A stretch of DNA of 8,133 bases from Candidatus Poseidonia sp. (GTDB taxonomy: Archaea > Thermoplasmatota > Poseidoniia > Poseidoniales > Poseidoniaceae), in assembly GCA_013330155.1 (NCBI GenBank), contig DUIU01000144.1, positions 1-8,133 on the forward strand. Reading direction: 5' to 3'. A program made the position numbers and the translations under genes. Below, in pieces: positions 1 through 5,211 of this stretch; position 1 is the first letter of the stretch; the number at the start of each line of letters is the position of its first letter. Under the pieces are notes generated by a model. It worked only from the letters and a program-made list of their open reading frames with translations. It was not told the DNA's origin and ran no database searches.

Positions 1-1149
1 GGCTGGTTCCAATACACCTTCCCCTCCGTTGCCGGGTGCGATGAAGGCTACGGACCAAGGCATGGCTTTGGCGTAGGCGTCGAACCGACCCGTTCGTTCG
101 GTGTAGGCCGTCGTGTCGTCTCCCCACGAGTTGGAATGAATCACGCCACCATGTGAAGAGGATTCCCAAAGCAATTGGTCAACAGGAGGGGGCGCCCAAC
201 CGTCGGCTGAGACGATGTCTTGTATCACCAAGGTCGAACCGTGAGCCAAGGTCGAGCCGTTGCTTGGCGCTTGGCCTTGGCGGTAATTATCAACGTGGTG
301 GCAGGCCAGTGAACCGATGACGTGCGTTCCGTGGCGATAATCGCTGTGACCGGGGGTGTCGTTGCCATCCACGCTCGAGTTCAAGTGGAGAATTTTCCGA
401 TGTTCCTCACCAAAGATACCTACAGCAGGATAGGCTGCACCGCTTTCAGCGTGAGGACTTGTCGATGAGGTTGCATTTCGAAAACAAGCATGGTCGGCAT
501 CAATTCCACTGTCTGCAACACCCAAAACGACTCCAGAGGCGTTCAAACCCAACGACCAGAAGGGGTGGTGGTCAAGCGTTCCTGCTTCCAACAACGCTGA
601 GGCTTGGGCGTTTCGTGCCTTTGTCGTGAGAACAGGCTCAATCCAAAGCACGCCATCGATTTTGAGCAGCGGTTGGAGGGTTATGGCGTCCGGTACATGG
701 ACCGTGAACGAACCCGGAAGACTTCCTCCAACGTCAAGCGATGCTGAATGGATGGGGAGGCCATGGGCGGCCAGTGAAGATTGCACGGCTTCAATGCCAC
801 TCTGAGGAAGGCGTGGCTCGAGCAGAATCCGGTAGTACTGGGTCGTTGATTCAGCGGCGAGTGGTGCCCGAAACTCGGCCATTTCCGCCGACGCCACCGT
901 CACCCATGAAGGCCAAGTTACACGGTTTTCATCAGCCCAAACCAGGAGGGCGTCGGTGCGAATGTTTCGCAGCGGATGAATGCCTTCCTCCTTCAGAATC
1001 TCCCATTGGTTCGAGGTCCACACTCCTTCCTTCAGCACGAGAAGATGTTCTGCGGGCGCCGTAGCTTGGAAGTCGTCTCCGGGAACGGCGTTCCAACCCG
1101 ATGCCAATGGCATGAAGAGGAAGAGAACCATCATCAAGGCGACTCGCAC
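1..1149 (-). CDS. Secreted subtilisin-like serine protease (peptidase S8), N-terminal part, cut by window edge
   Basis: This is an open frame of 383 codons with no stop, continuing beyond position 1. It starts at a GTG (1149-1147); an in-frame TAG lies just upstream, and a GGTG five bases before the start may be a weak ribosome site. Residues 1-18 (MRVALMMVLFLFMPLASG) look like a Sec signal peptide. Residues 24-180 resemble a propeptide-like region. The S8 catalytic domain starts near residue 200: Asp213 lies in VADSGIDADH and His273 in RHGTHVIGS. SNSWG follows near 339-343, and Asn374 in APGNGG is the expected oxyanion-hole residue. The catalytic serine (GTSxA motif) would lie beyond the window. 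The spacing of 60 residues between Asp and His, and an insertion after His, are larger than in compact subtilisins and recall the Kp43-like group. The likely role is extracellular or cell-surface peptide-bond hydrolysis. The family call is firm; substrate and anchoring are unknown. Confidence 0.93.
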   Translation of the reverse strand, partial: MRVALMMVLFLFMPLASGWNAVPGDDFQATAPAEHLLVLKEGVWTSNQWEILKEEGIHPLRNIRTDALLVWADENRVTWPSWVTVASAEMAEFRAPLAAESTTQYYRILLEPRLPQSGIEAVQSSLAAHGLPIHSASLDVGGSLPGSFTVHVPDAITLQPLLKIDGVLWIEPVLTTKARNAQASALLEAGTLDHHPFWSLGLNASGVVLGVADSGIDADHACFRNATSSTSPHAESGAAYPAVGIFGEEHRKILHLNSSVDGNDTPGHSDYRHGTHVIGSLACHHVDNYRQGQAPSNGSTLAHGSTLVIQDIVSADGWAPPPVDQLLWESSSHGGVIHSNSWGDDTTAYTERTGRFDAYAKAMPWSVAFIAPGNGGEGVLEPA

Positions 1150-1216
1150 ATGTACACCAAGCGGTTGTTTTTCCTCAATCTATCGGTGGAAACCCCGTCC
1201 AATGGCGCGCCAGCGC

Positions 1217-1224
1217 GTTTAAGG
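1217..1224. promoter_or_regulatory. Possible TATA element between divergent protease and LX genes
   Basis: The sequence GTTTAAGG is the most TATA-like stretch in the 99 bases between the two divergent starts. On the plus strand its centre lies about 28 bases before the LX ATG, which would give a leaderless or nearly leaderless LX transcript. Read on the minus strand (CCTTAAAC) it could also serve the protease with a leader of about 45 bases. The surroundings are GC-rich and no clear BRE is seen, so this is a weak candidate. Confidence 0.3.
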
Positions 1225-1248
1225 ATGGATGGCAGGTCGGATGGCCCG

Positions 1249-1521
1249 ATGAAGGCCTATCGAGTCTCAGGAACCGCTCCGTTTGGTAGCCAGCGCCAGC
1301 CCTTTTCCTACGACCTCCCAGCAGCGGACGCCGATGCGGCGACCCACAAGGTCTACTCCCTGCTCGGCTCCCGTCACCGGGTCACTCGCCGAAGCATCAA
1401 CATTGAGAGCGTTGGTGAAATTGACCCCCGCACTTCAACAGAACCCACCGTTCTCCACCACTTCCGCGACGAGATTGCCGCCAAAGGCGGACTCATCGCT
1501 CAAGCCAAGGAAGAAGAATGA
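1249..1521 (+). CDS. rpl18a: Large-subunit ribosomal protein LX (eL20 / L18Ae)
   Basis: This 90-residue protein begins MKAYRVSGTA and has the short archaeal LX/L18Ae pattern. An N-terminal beta strand with RVSG is followed by QPFSYDLPA. Next comes the family hallmark KVYSLLGSRHRVTRRSINI (residues 34-52), then ESVGEIDP. It is a structural component of the archaeal 50S subunit, related to eukaryotic eL20. The open frame extends far upstream (to 976), but that part lies antisense to the protease gene and has no family similarity. The ATG at 1249 gives the family's usual N-terminus and length; an in-frame ATG at 1225 would add eight residues. The C-terminus is an Ala/Lys/Glu-rich tail (residues 77-90). 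The LX-pfdA-ftsY order is well known in Euryarchaeota and supports the call, although here a minus-strand regulator gene separates LX from pfdA. Confidence 0.9.
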   Translation: MKAYRVSGTAPFGSQRQPFSYDLPAADADAATHKVYSLLGSRHRVTRRSINIESVGEIDPRTSTEPTVLHHFRDEIAAKGGLIAQAKEEE

Positions 1522-1523
1522 AA

Positions 1524-1560
1524 TCGGCCGGCAACGCCGCCCATCTTCTGAAAGGGCCGA
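1524..1560 (+). terminator. Weak stem-loop with T-rich tail after LX
   Basis: TCGGCC (1524-1529) pairs with GGCCGA (1555-1560), and AGTTTAATCCTTCC follows. It lies directly after the LX stop in the 42-base gap to the convergent regulator gene, so it could end the LX transcript. The stem is only six base pairs with a 25-base loop, so this is tentative. Confidence 0.25.
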
Positions 1561-1641
1561 AGTTTAATCCTTCCATTCTTCAGCCCAATCGAATAAACGT
1601 TGCATGATTGGGCTGAGGTCTCGACCGTCTTCTGAAAGGGC
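1544..1641 (+). repeat. 14-bp direct repeat pair, 84 bases apart
   Basis: TCTTCTGAAAGGGC occurs exactly at 1544-1557, in the gap between LX and the regulator, and again at 1628-1641, inside the 3' part of the regulator gene. In the coding copy it encodes part of the ALSEDGRD region on the minus strand. It could be a binding site or a short duplication; function is unknown. Confidence 0.6.
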
Positions 1642-1884
1642 GTACCGGTTGTTTTGTGGACTTTCAGGGTTCATGCTGCGGACGATCAGCCGATTATCCT
1701 CCAGTTCTTTGATGCGTCGAGACACGGTGGTTGAGGACGCGTCCACCAAGGATTTGATTTCAGTGAAACGCAGTGGAGAGTCGCTTCGGTCAAGCACCAT
1801 CAAAATATGCAGCGATTTTGATTTCGTCAACAACTCAAGAATCCGGTCAACTTTACCGTAGGTGGGATCACAATCATCGGTCAC
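1564..1884 (-). CDS. HxlR-like winged helix-turn-helix transcriptional regulator
   Basis: This is a 106-residue single-domain DNA-binding protein. Residues 11-31 (KVDRILELLTKSKSLHILMV) form the first helices. Residues 38-47 (LRFTEIKSLV) and 49-62 (ASSTTVSRRIKELED) are the helix-turn-helix with its recognition helix. The wing spans 64-83, and YALSEDGRDLSPIMQRLFDW (81-100) matches the C-terminal helix of the HxlR/MarR-like group, usually seen as YxLTxxGxxLxPhh. HxlR proteins are usually small dimeric regulators of nearby genes. The single cysteine is Cys5, a little upstream of the N-terminal Cys used for sensing in some HxlR proteins, so redox sensing is only possible. The start is GTG; an in-frame TGA three codons upstream excludes a longer form. 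The gene is convergent with LX and divergent from pfdA, so autoregulation or control of the prefoldin-FtsY run is plausible but unproven. Confidence 0.85.
   Translation of the reverse strand: MTDDCDPTYGKVDRILELLTKSKSLHILMVLDRSDSPLRFTEIKSLVDASSTTVSRRIKELEDNRLIVRSMNPESPQNNRYALSEDGRDLSPIMQRLFDWAEEWKD
1580..1616 (-). repeat. 11-bp perfect inverted repeat near the regulator's 3' end
   Basis: TCAGCCCAATC (1580-1590) and GATTGGGCTGA (1606-1616) are perfectly complementary with a 15-base loop. The stem lies within the last 18 codons of the HxlR-like gene, covering the codons for SPI and DWA. RNA from either strand could fold here. As LX and the regulator converge, it could act as a transcript-end or stabilising structure for either message. 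Confidence 0.6.
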
Positions 1885-1916
1885 TGTCCATCACCCAAAC
1901 AGAACCGCCATGTTTA

Positions 1917-1930
1917 CACAAATAAAAGGG
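1917..1930. promoter_or_regulatory. AT-rich promoter-like element between divergent HxlR-like and pfdA genes
   Basis: CACAAATAAAAGGG is the most AT-rich stretch in the 135 bases between the two starts. On the minus strand it reads CTTTTATTTG, a reasonable archaeal TATA box about 40 bases before the regulator's GTG. On the plus strand AAATAAAAG could drive pfdA with a leader of roughly 70 bases that includes its ribosome site. No clear BRE or operator palindrome was seen. Confidence 0.4.
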
Positions 1931-2005
1931 GAGTTTCATTTCTGTTACTTCCCCCCCTTCCCTCAACGCTCGTTGGCGCGGGATTCTTCAACCCCAACCA
2001 ACTCC

Positions 2006-2014
2006 GAGGGGTGA
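2006..2014 (+). promoter_or_regulatory. Ribosome binding site deciding the pfdA start
   Basis: GAGGGGTGA resembles the complement of the 16S 3' end (GGAGGTGAT) and ends five bases before ATG 2020. It overlaps the alternative GTG at 2011, which makes that GTG unlikely as the start. Confidence 0.7.
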
Positions 2015-2019
2015 ACGAC

Positions 2020-2595
2020 ATGGTGGACCGCGCCCAACTCCAGCGCTTAGCTCAAGAGGTGGAAGCCCTCCGCAAGCGTCTCGAAGAGATCAACCTTCGA
2101 ATTGAACAGGTTGACGTCGTCCTCGCAGAACACACCATCACCGATGCCGTTTTGGAAACGCTTCTCGGACATGATGCGGGGGCAAGCATTTCGACCCACC
2201 TCCCCATCGGTTCAGGAGTAAGCCTCCCCTATCGGCATCAAGATTCGCAAGAGGGTACGGCCCTCGTTGACCTGGGCGCGGGGGTATTTGGTGAACGCTC
2301 CTGGAGTGACGTTCGGGCATTAACTCAACAACGGCAAGCTGACATTCAACACCTTCGTGATGAACTCAAACAACAATCGGATCAGACGGAAACCTCGCTG
2401 GGTCAAGCCGCGCAGTCATTCAATCTCCTTGCAGAGCAACTCAAGCAACCCTCTCCAGCAGCCCCCACAGGTACACCCGCCATCGTAGAACCAACACCGG
2501 CGGACGAGGGCAACGAAGAACCAACATCAGAACCCCAAAACCGCCGGTCTCGCCGACGCGGAATGTTCGGCGGGGATTTGACCTTGGATGATTGA
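2020..2595 (+). CDS. pfdA: Prefoldin alpha subunit with C-terminal extension
   Basis: Prefoldin is a hexameric, jellyfish-shaped chaperone (two alpha, four beta) that holds unfolded proteins in coiled-coil tentacles and passes them to the group II chaperonin. This 191-residue protein has the alpha layout. An N-terminal coiled coil (about 2-50, heptads such as LAQEVEALRKRLEEINLRIE) is followed by the hairpin region LPIGSGVSLP (61-70) and ALVDLGAGVFGE (81-92), which corresponds to the family's usual GxGVxVP and VGIGAGYxVE strands. A second coiled coil spans about 96-142. Usual family length is about 140-150 residues; the remaining 143-191 is a Pro/Thr/Glu-rich, probably disordered extension. 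It ends in a basic RRSRRRG patch and an acidic tip (GGDLTLDD). The start at ATG 2020 follows from the ribosome site. The stop lies nine bases before the favoured ftsY start, so the two are probably co-transcribed. Confidence 0.88.
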   Translation: MVDRAQLQRLAQEVEALRKRLEEINLRIEQVDVVLAEHTITDAVLETLLGHDAGASISTHLPIGSGVSLPYRHQDSQEGTALVDLGAGVFGERSWSDVRALTQQRQADIQHLRDELKQQSDQTETSLGQAAQSFNLLAEQLKQPSPAAPTGTPAIVEPTPADEGNEEPTSEPQNRRSRRRGMFGGDLTLDD

Positions 2596-2598
2596 GGG
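2594..2598 (+). promoter_or_regulatory. Ribosome binding site deciding the ftsY start
   Basis: GAGGG overlaps the pfdA stop codon and lies six bases before ATG 2605. It abuts ATG 2599 directly, so 2605 is the better start. The arrangement suggests translational coupling of ftsY to pfdA. Confidence 0.6.
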
Positions 2599-2604
2599 AT
2601 GAAA

Positions 2605-3981
2605 ATGGGTCTATTCGATCGCTTTCGCAAGCGCGTCCATGAAGTGGCCGAAGAGACCGATGATGCTGCTCTTTCGGTTGAGGAGGCCTCCCAGGAAGCC
2701 CAGGCATTGTTGAATCAACCCGCCGCTCCAGAGGAGGAAGACTGGGATGATGTTGACGAGGAACCTGCTCAACCTCCGGTCCAAGAGGCCGACACGGACG
2801 ACGACTGGGACACATGGGACGATGACGAACCCATGGCTCCCGTCGTGCTGACAAAGAAAGAGCGTAAATTTCTCGAACGTCAGCAAAAAGAACGCAAAAA
2901 ACGGGAACAAAAAGCCAAGAAAGCCATGAAAAAACGAGGCGCAGTAGATGTGGCCCGCCCGCAAGGCTCCAAAGTGGATTTGTCCATGATGCGCACCACC
3001 ACCGGCCGGCAACTCGTGCAGGTGAAACAGGCTCCAAAAGGCTCGAGTCAGAAAGCAGCGATTCAGATGCAAGGTGGGCAAACCATTGACGTTGACCTCG
3101 GAGGCGGTGTTGTCGCTGAAGGAGGGCGAATCATCAAACCCGGAGAAGCCCTGGATAATTTGCTTGAAGAACTGGAATGGGTTCTTCTCGAATCCGATAT
3201 TTCTCAACGCGCCACAGCGGCCATTATCGATAGTCTACGCCATGCTTTGGTTGGCGCTCGCCTCCGAAAAGGAGCGGATTTATCCAAGGTCTTGGAAGCC
3301 GCTCTGAAGCGTGCCCTGCACGCCCTTCTCCAAGCTGGCTACTGGGATTTTGATGCGACGGTTGAGGGCTTTGTAGAAGCCGGCGACCTTCCCGTGGTCA
3401 TCATGTTGGTGGGGGTCAACGGCACGGGGAAAACCACCACGGCCGCCAAAATCGCTCAACGCCTTCTCAACAACGGCCGGACGGTCATCGCTGCGGCCGG
3501 TGACACATTCCGTGCAGGAGCGATTCAACAACTTGAGTCACATTGCGAACGCTTGGGCATTCGTTGCATCTCGAGTCAACGAGGGGGCGATTCAGCGGCC
3601 ATTGCGCGCGATGCCATTGATTCAGCGAAGGCCAAAGGCATCGATGTGGTATTGGTTGATACCGCAGGAAGGATGCAGAACAAAACCAACTTGATGAACG
3701 AACTCAATAAGGTCCGAAAGGTCACGAACCCTCACTTGACGCTCTTTGTTGGCGATTCCCTGGCTGGAAACGACGCTGTGGAACAGGCCCAGATGTTCCA
3801 AGAAATCATGCGCTTCGACGGGGCGGTTTTGACCAAGATGGACACCGATGCCAAGGGTGGCGCCGGGCTATCCATCGCCTTTGCAACTGGACGACCGATC
3901 GTTTTTGCTGGTGTTGGTCAAGGCTACGAAGACCTGTTGCAATTCGACCCAGACTGGTTGCTTGACCAGTTGTTTGAGTAG
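2605..3981 (+). CDS. ftsY: Signal recognition particle receptor FtsY
   Basis: FtsY is the membrane-associated GTPase that docks SRP54-ribosome complexes and delivers nascent membrane and secreted proteins to the Sec translocon. The protein has 458 residues from ATG 2605 (ATG 2599 would add two). It begins MGLFDRFRKR, then has an acidic stretch (about 43-76, rich in D, E and W) and a strongly basic helix (about 84-111), the variable A region. The helical N domain spans about 181-255. The GTPase domain (262-458) has P-loop GVNGTGKT (270-277), DTFRAGA (300-306), DTAGR (352-356), TKMD (410-413) and the closing GVGQGYEDLLQFDPDWLLDQ. All key GTPase motifs are intact. SRP54 is unlikely, because there is no methionine-rich M domain after the G domain. 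It lies immediately downstream of pfdA, as in many Euryarchaeota. Confidence 0.97.
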   Translation: MGLFDRFRKRVHEVAEETDDAALSVEEASQEAQALLNQPAAPEEEDWDDVDEEPAQPPVQEADTDDDWDTWDDDEPMAPVVLTKKERKFLERQQKERKKREQKAKKAMKKRGAVDVARPQGSKVDLSMMRTTTGRQLVQVKQAPKGSSQKAAIQMQGGQTIDVDLGGGVVAEGGRIIKPGEALDNLLEELEWVLLESDISQRATAAIIDSLRHALVGARLRKGADLSKVLEAALKRALHALLQAGYWDFDATVEGFVEAGDLPVVIMLVGVNGTGKTTTAAKIAQRLLNNGRTVIAAAGDTFRAGAIQQLESHCERLGIRCISSQRGGDSAAIARDAIDSAKAKGIDVVLVDTAGRMQNKTNLMNELNKVRKVTNPHLTLFVGDSLAGNDAVEQAQMFQEIMRFDGAVLTKMDTDAKGGAGLSIAFATGRPIVFAGVGQGYEDLLQFDPDWLLDQLFE

Positions 3982-4020
3982 GGCGTAGGGAACAAAAACC
4001 CCCTCCCCTTTCCACGCTAC

Positions 4021-4401
4021 ATGGCCGATATGTTTGCTGACGAAGATTCCGCTCGTTTCTTTCAAATGATGCAAATGCTTCAGCGGTCAACCTTGCTCCA
4101 GATGGGCTATCTGCCGGACCAATCGGGTACGTTTCACTACAACATGGGTGAGGCAAGAGAAGGCATCGAAGTGCTTCGTATGTTTCAGCGAAAAACCAAT
4201 GGCAATTTGAGCGACCAAGAGACACAGATGCTTCGAGCGGTGATCAGCGAACTCCAGATGCAATTCACGCAAGCCCCGCAACGGCGGCGGCAACGCCAGG
4301 AAGAAGAGGCCCAGAGTGAAGTGATTCGCGAAACCTTCTCCCAACCACAAGACGGTCCAACTGAAGACTTGTCAACTGCGGCTGAAAGCGAGGAAGAGTA
4401 G
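4021..4401 (+). CDS. DUF1844-like small helical protein
   Basis: This 126-residue protein is dominated by two helical segments. Residues 11-32 include FFQMMQMLQRSTLLQMGYLP. Residues 41-82 include NMGEAREGIEVLRMFQRKT, then NGNLSDQETQMLRAVISELQ. This pattern (a hydrophobic helix ending in an LG-x-hP turn, then a helix with an LxxhQxKTxGNL motif and a final helix) matches what I recall of the DUF1844 family, mostly described in bacteria and without known function. The tail from about 86 is charged, first Arg/Gln-rich and then Glu/Ser-rich, and likely disordered. No Shine-Dalgarno precedes ATG 4021; a C-rich pyrimidine tract does, so a leaderless start or internal ATG 4030 are options. It begins 39 bases after ftsY and precedes the tail-anchored receiver gene, probably in the same transcript. 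Confidence 0.72.
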   Translation: MADMFADEDSARFFQMMQMLQRSTLLQMGYLPDQSGTFHYNMGEAREGIEVLRMFQRKTNGNLSDQETQMLRAVISELQMQFTQAPQRRRQRQEEEAQSEVIRETFSQPQDGPTEDLSTAAESEEE

Positions 4402-4433
4402 CGGTTGTTTGATGAGTCACCGCCCGTTGCGTT

Positions 4434-4441
4434 GAGTTGAT
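4434..4441 (+). promoter_or_regulatory. Ribosome binding site deciding the receiver-like gene start
   Basis: GAGTTGAT is a moderate match to the Shine-Dalgarno consensus and ends four bases before ATG 4446. It overlaps the alternative TTG at 4437, which is therefore less likely as the start. Confidence 0.45.
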
Positions 4442-4445
4442 TGGC

Positions 4446-5135
4446 ATGGGTTTGGTCACCGAAATCGACGATGATGCAGCACCAACGGTGCTGATCGTTG
4501 ACAACAACCCAATGTCCTCACTGCGTCTCTCCAATTTGTTCAAAACCCGCAACTTCAACGTCGAGGTTTGCGAAGACGGCGACCAAGCGGTCGATGAGTA
4601 CATTCGACTTGACCCGGAACTTGTTGTGCTCTCGCTCGATATCCCCTCGCTCGATGGTCACCTTGCAGCGTTGGAAATGCGTGAACATGGTGGCGAGAGC
4701 CGAATCGTGTTCGTAGCCCCAACCCGTATGGCCGACCTCGCTCGAAACGCAACCTTCTCGGCTGGCGCCGTGGCTTGGTTGCAAAAGCCCATTTCGGGGG
4801 AGACTCTTGAGTCAGCCTGGTCAACCATTCTCGGGCCCATTCCCGAAGCACCCGGTTTGGACGACCTCGATGAGTTGTATCCCGACCGCGTCCAAATCGA
4901 GGAAGACGCCGGACCGCTTACCATGCCCCTCCCACTTCCGGCGTTGGGAGGGTTGCCGCCACTCGGTGAGTTACCTCCCCTCGGCGAACTGCCGGACCTT
5001 CCCGTCGTCGTCCCCGTTGAATCGGATACGGTCAAGCCAAAGAAAGGCAAGAAACGTCTCTTCGTGTTGGTCGTGATTGGTTTGATTGCCGGAGGAGCAG
5101 GTTATGCTTACCAGCAGGGCATGCTGCCTGTGTGA
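4446..5135 (+). CDS. Degenerate response-regulator receiver domain with proline-rich linker and C-terminal membrane anchor
   Basis: The protein has 229 residues. Residues 13-130 form a CheY-like receiver fold: strand VLIVDNN (15-21), strand and turn ELVVLSLDIPSLDG (58-71), strand RIVFVAP (86-92) and AVAWLQKPIS (108-117). Compared with a standard receiver, the acidic pair is Asp19-Asn20. Aligned without gaps on PxxDG, the phospho-acceptor position is Ser63, and the conserved Thr/Ser position is Ala91; only Lys114-Pro115 is kept. A Pro/Leu/Gly-rich linker follows (about 155-190). Then come a basic KPKKGKKR segment and one hydrophobic helix (205-222, LFVLVVIGLIAGGAGYAY) seven residues from the C-terminus. 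The topology suggests a tail-anchored protein with the receiver in the cytoplasm. It is probably a phosphorylation-independent interaction domain rather than a phospho-switch. No DNA-binding output domain is present. Partners are unknown; it sits between the DUF1844-like gene and a surface lipoprotein gene. Confidence 0.85.
   Translation: MGLVTEIDDDAAPTVLIVDNNPMSSLRLSNLFKTRNFNVEVCEDGDQAVDEYIRLDPELVVLSLDIPSLDGHLAALEMREHGGESRIVFVAPTRMADLARNATFSAGAVAWLQKPISGETLESAWSTILGPIPEAPGLDDLDELYPDRVQIEEDAGPLTMPLPLPALGGLPPLGELPPLGELPDLPVVVPVESDTVKPKKGKKRLFVLVVIGLIAGGAGYAYQQGMLPV
4953..5003 (+). repeat. Tandem LPPLGE repeat in the receiver protein's linker
   Basis: Residues 170-186 of the receiver-like protein read LPPLGE, LPPLGE, LPDLP, preceded by LPALGG. 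These are two perfect six-residue units and one partial unit encoded by diverged codons, so the repeat is kept at protein level rather than being a recent DNA duplication. It probably forms an extended spacer between the receiver domain and the membrane anchor. Confidence 0.75.
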
Positions 5136-5196
5136 TGGCCGCTTCCTTTCACCAACTGCGTTGAAGCAATGGCCCAATTTCTTAATACCAATCCAC

Positions 5197-5205
5197 GAGG
5201 AGGTG
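5197..5205 (+). promoter_or_regulatory. Strong ribosome binding site for the beta-propeller lipoprotein gene
   Basis: GAGGAGGTG is a near-perfect Shine-Dalgarno sequence six bases before ATG 5212. It decides the start: the open frame reaches back to 5086, but that segment overlaps the receiver gene and would bury the signal peptide. Confidence 0.85.
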
Positions 5206-5211
5206 CTGTAC

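Noticed and set aside
741..1222. Plus-strand open frames (741-1064, 980-1222 and the first half of 976-1521)
   Set aside because: They are antisense to the clear S8 protease frame, have no recognisable domain and no ribosome site; only the part from 1249 is a gene.
1283..1567. Plus-strand frame of 94 codons overlapping LX
   Set aside because: Its translation is Arg/Ser/Pro-rich with no family pattern, whereas the overlapping frame is a clear LX protein.
2441..3207. Minus-strand open frames of 198 codons (2441-3037 and 2611-3207)
   Set aside because: Their translations are low-complexity shadows of pfdA and ftsY with no domain signature; the plus-strand frames are certain.
4638..4640. Asp65 of the receiver-like protein as a normal phospho-acceptor
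   Set aside because: It lies two residues too close to the PxxDG motif; the ungapped alignment places Ser63 at the acceptor position. A small local shift cannot be fully ruled out without a structure.
5178..5187. TTTCTTAATA as a TATA box for the beta-propeller gene
   Set aside because: The predicted transcription start would fall after the strong Shine-Dalgarno at 5197-5205, so the two signals conflict; the Shine-Dalgarno is more convincing.
5086..5211. Upstream extension of the beta-propeller frame
   Set aside because: It overlaps the end of the receiver gene, and the strong ribosome site plus signal peptide with lipobox place the start at 5212.
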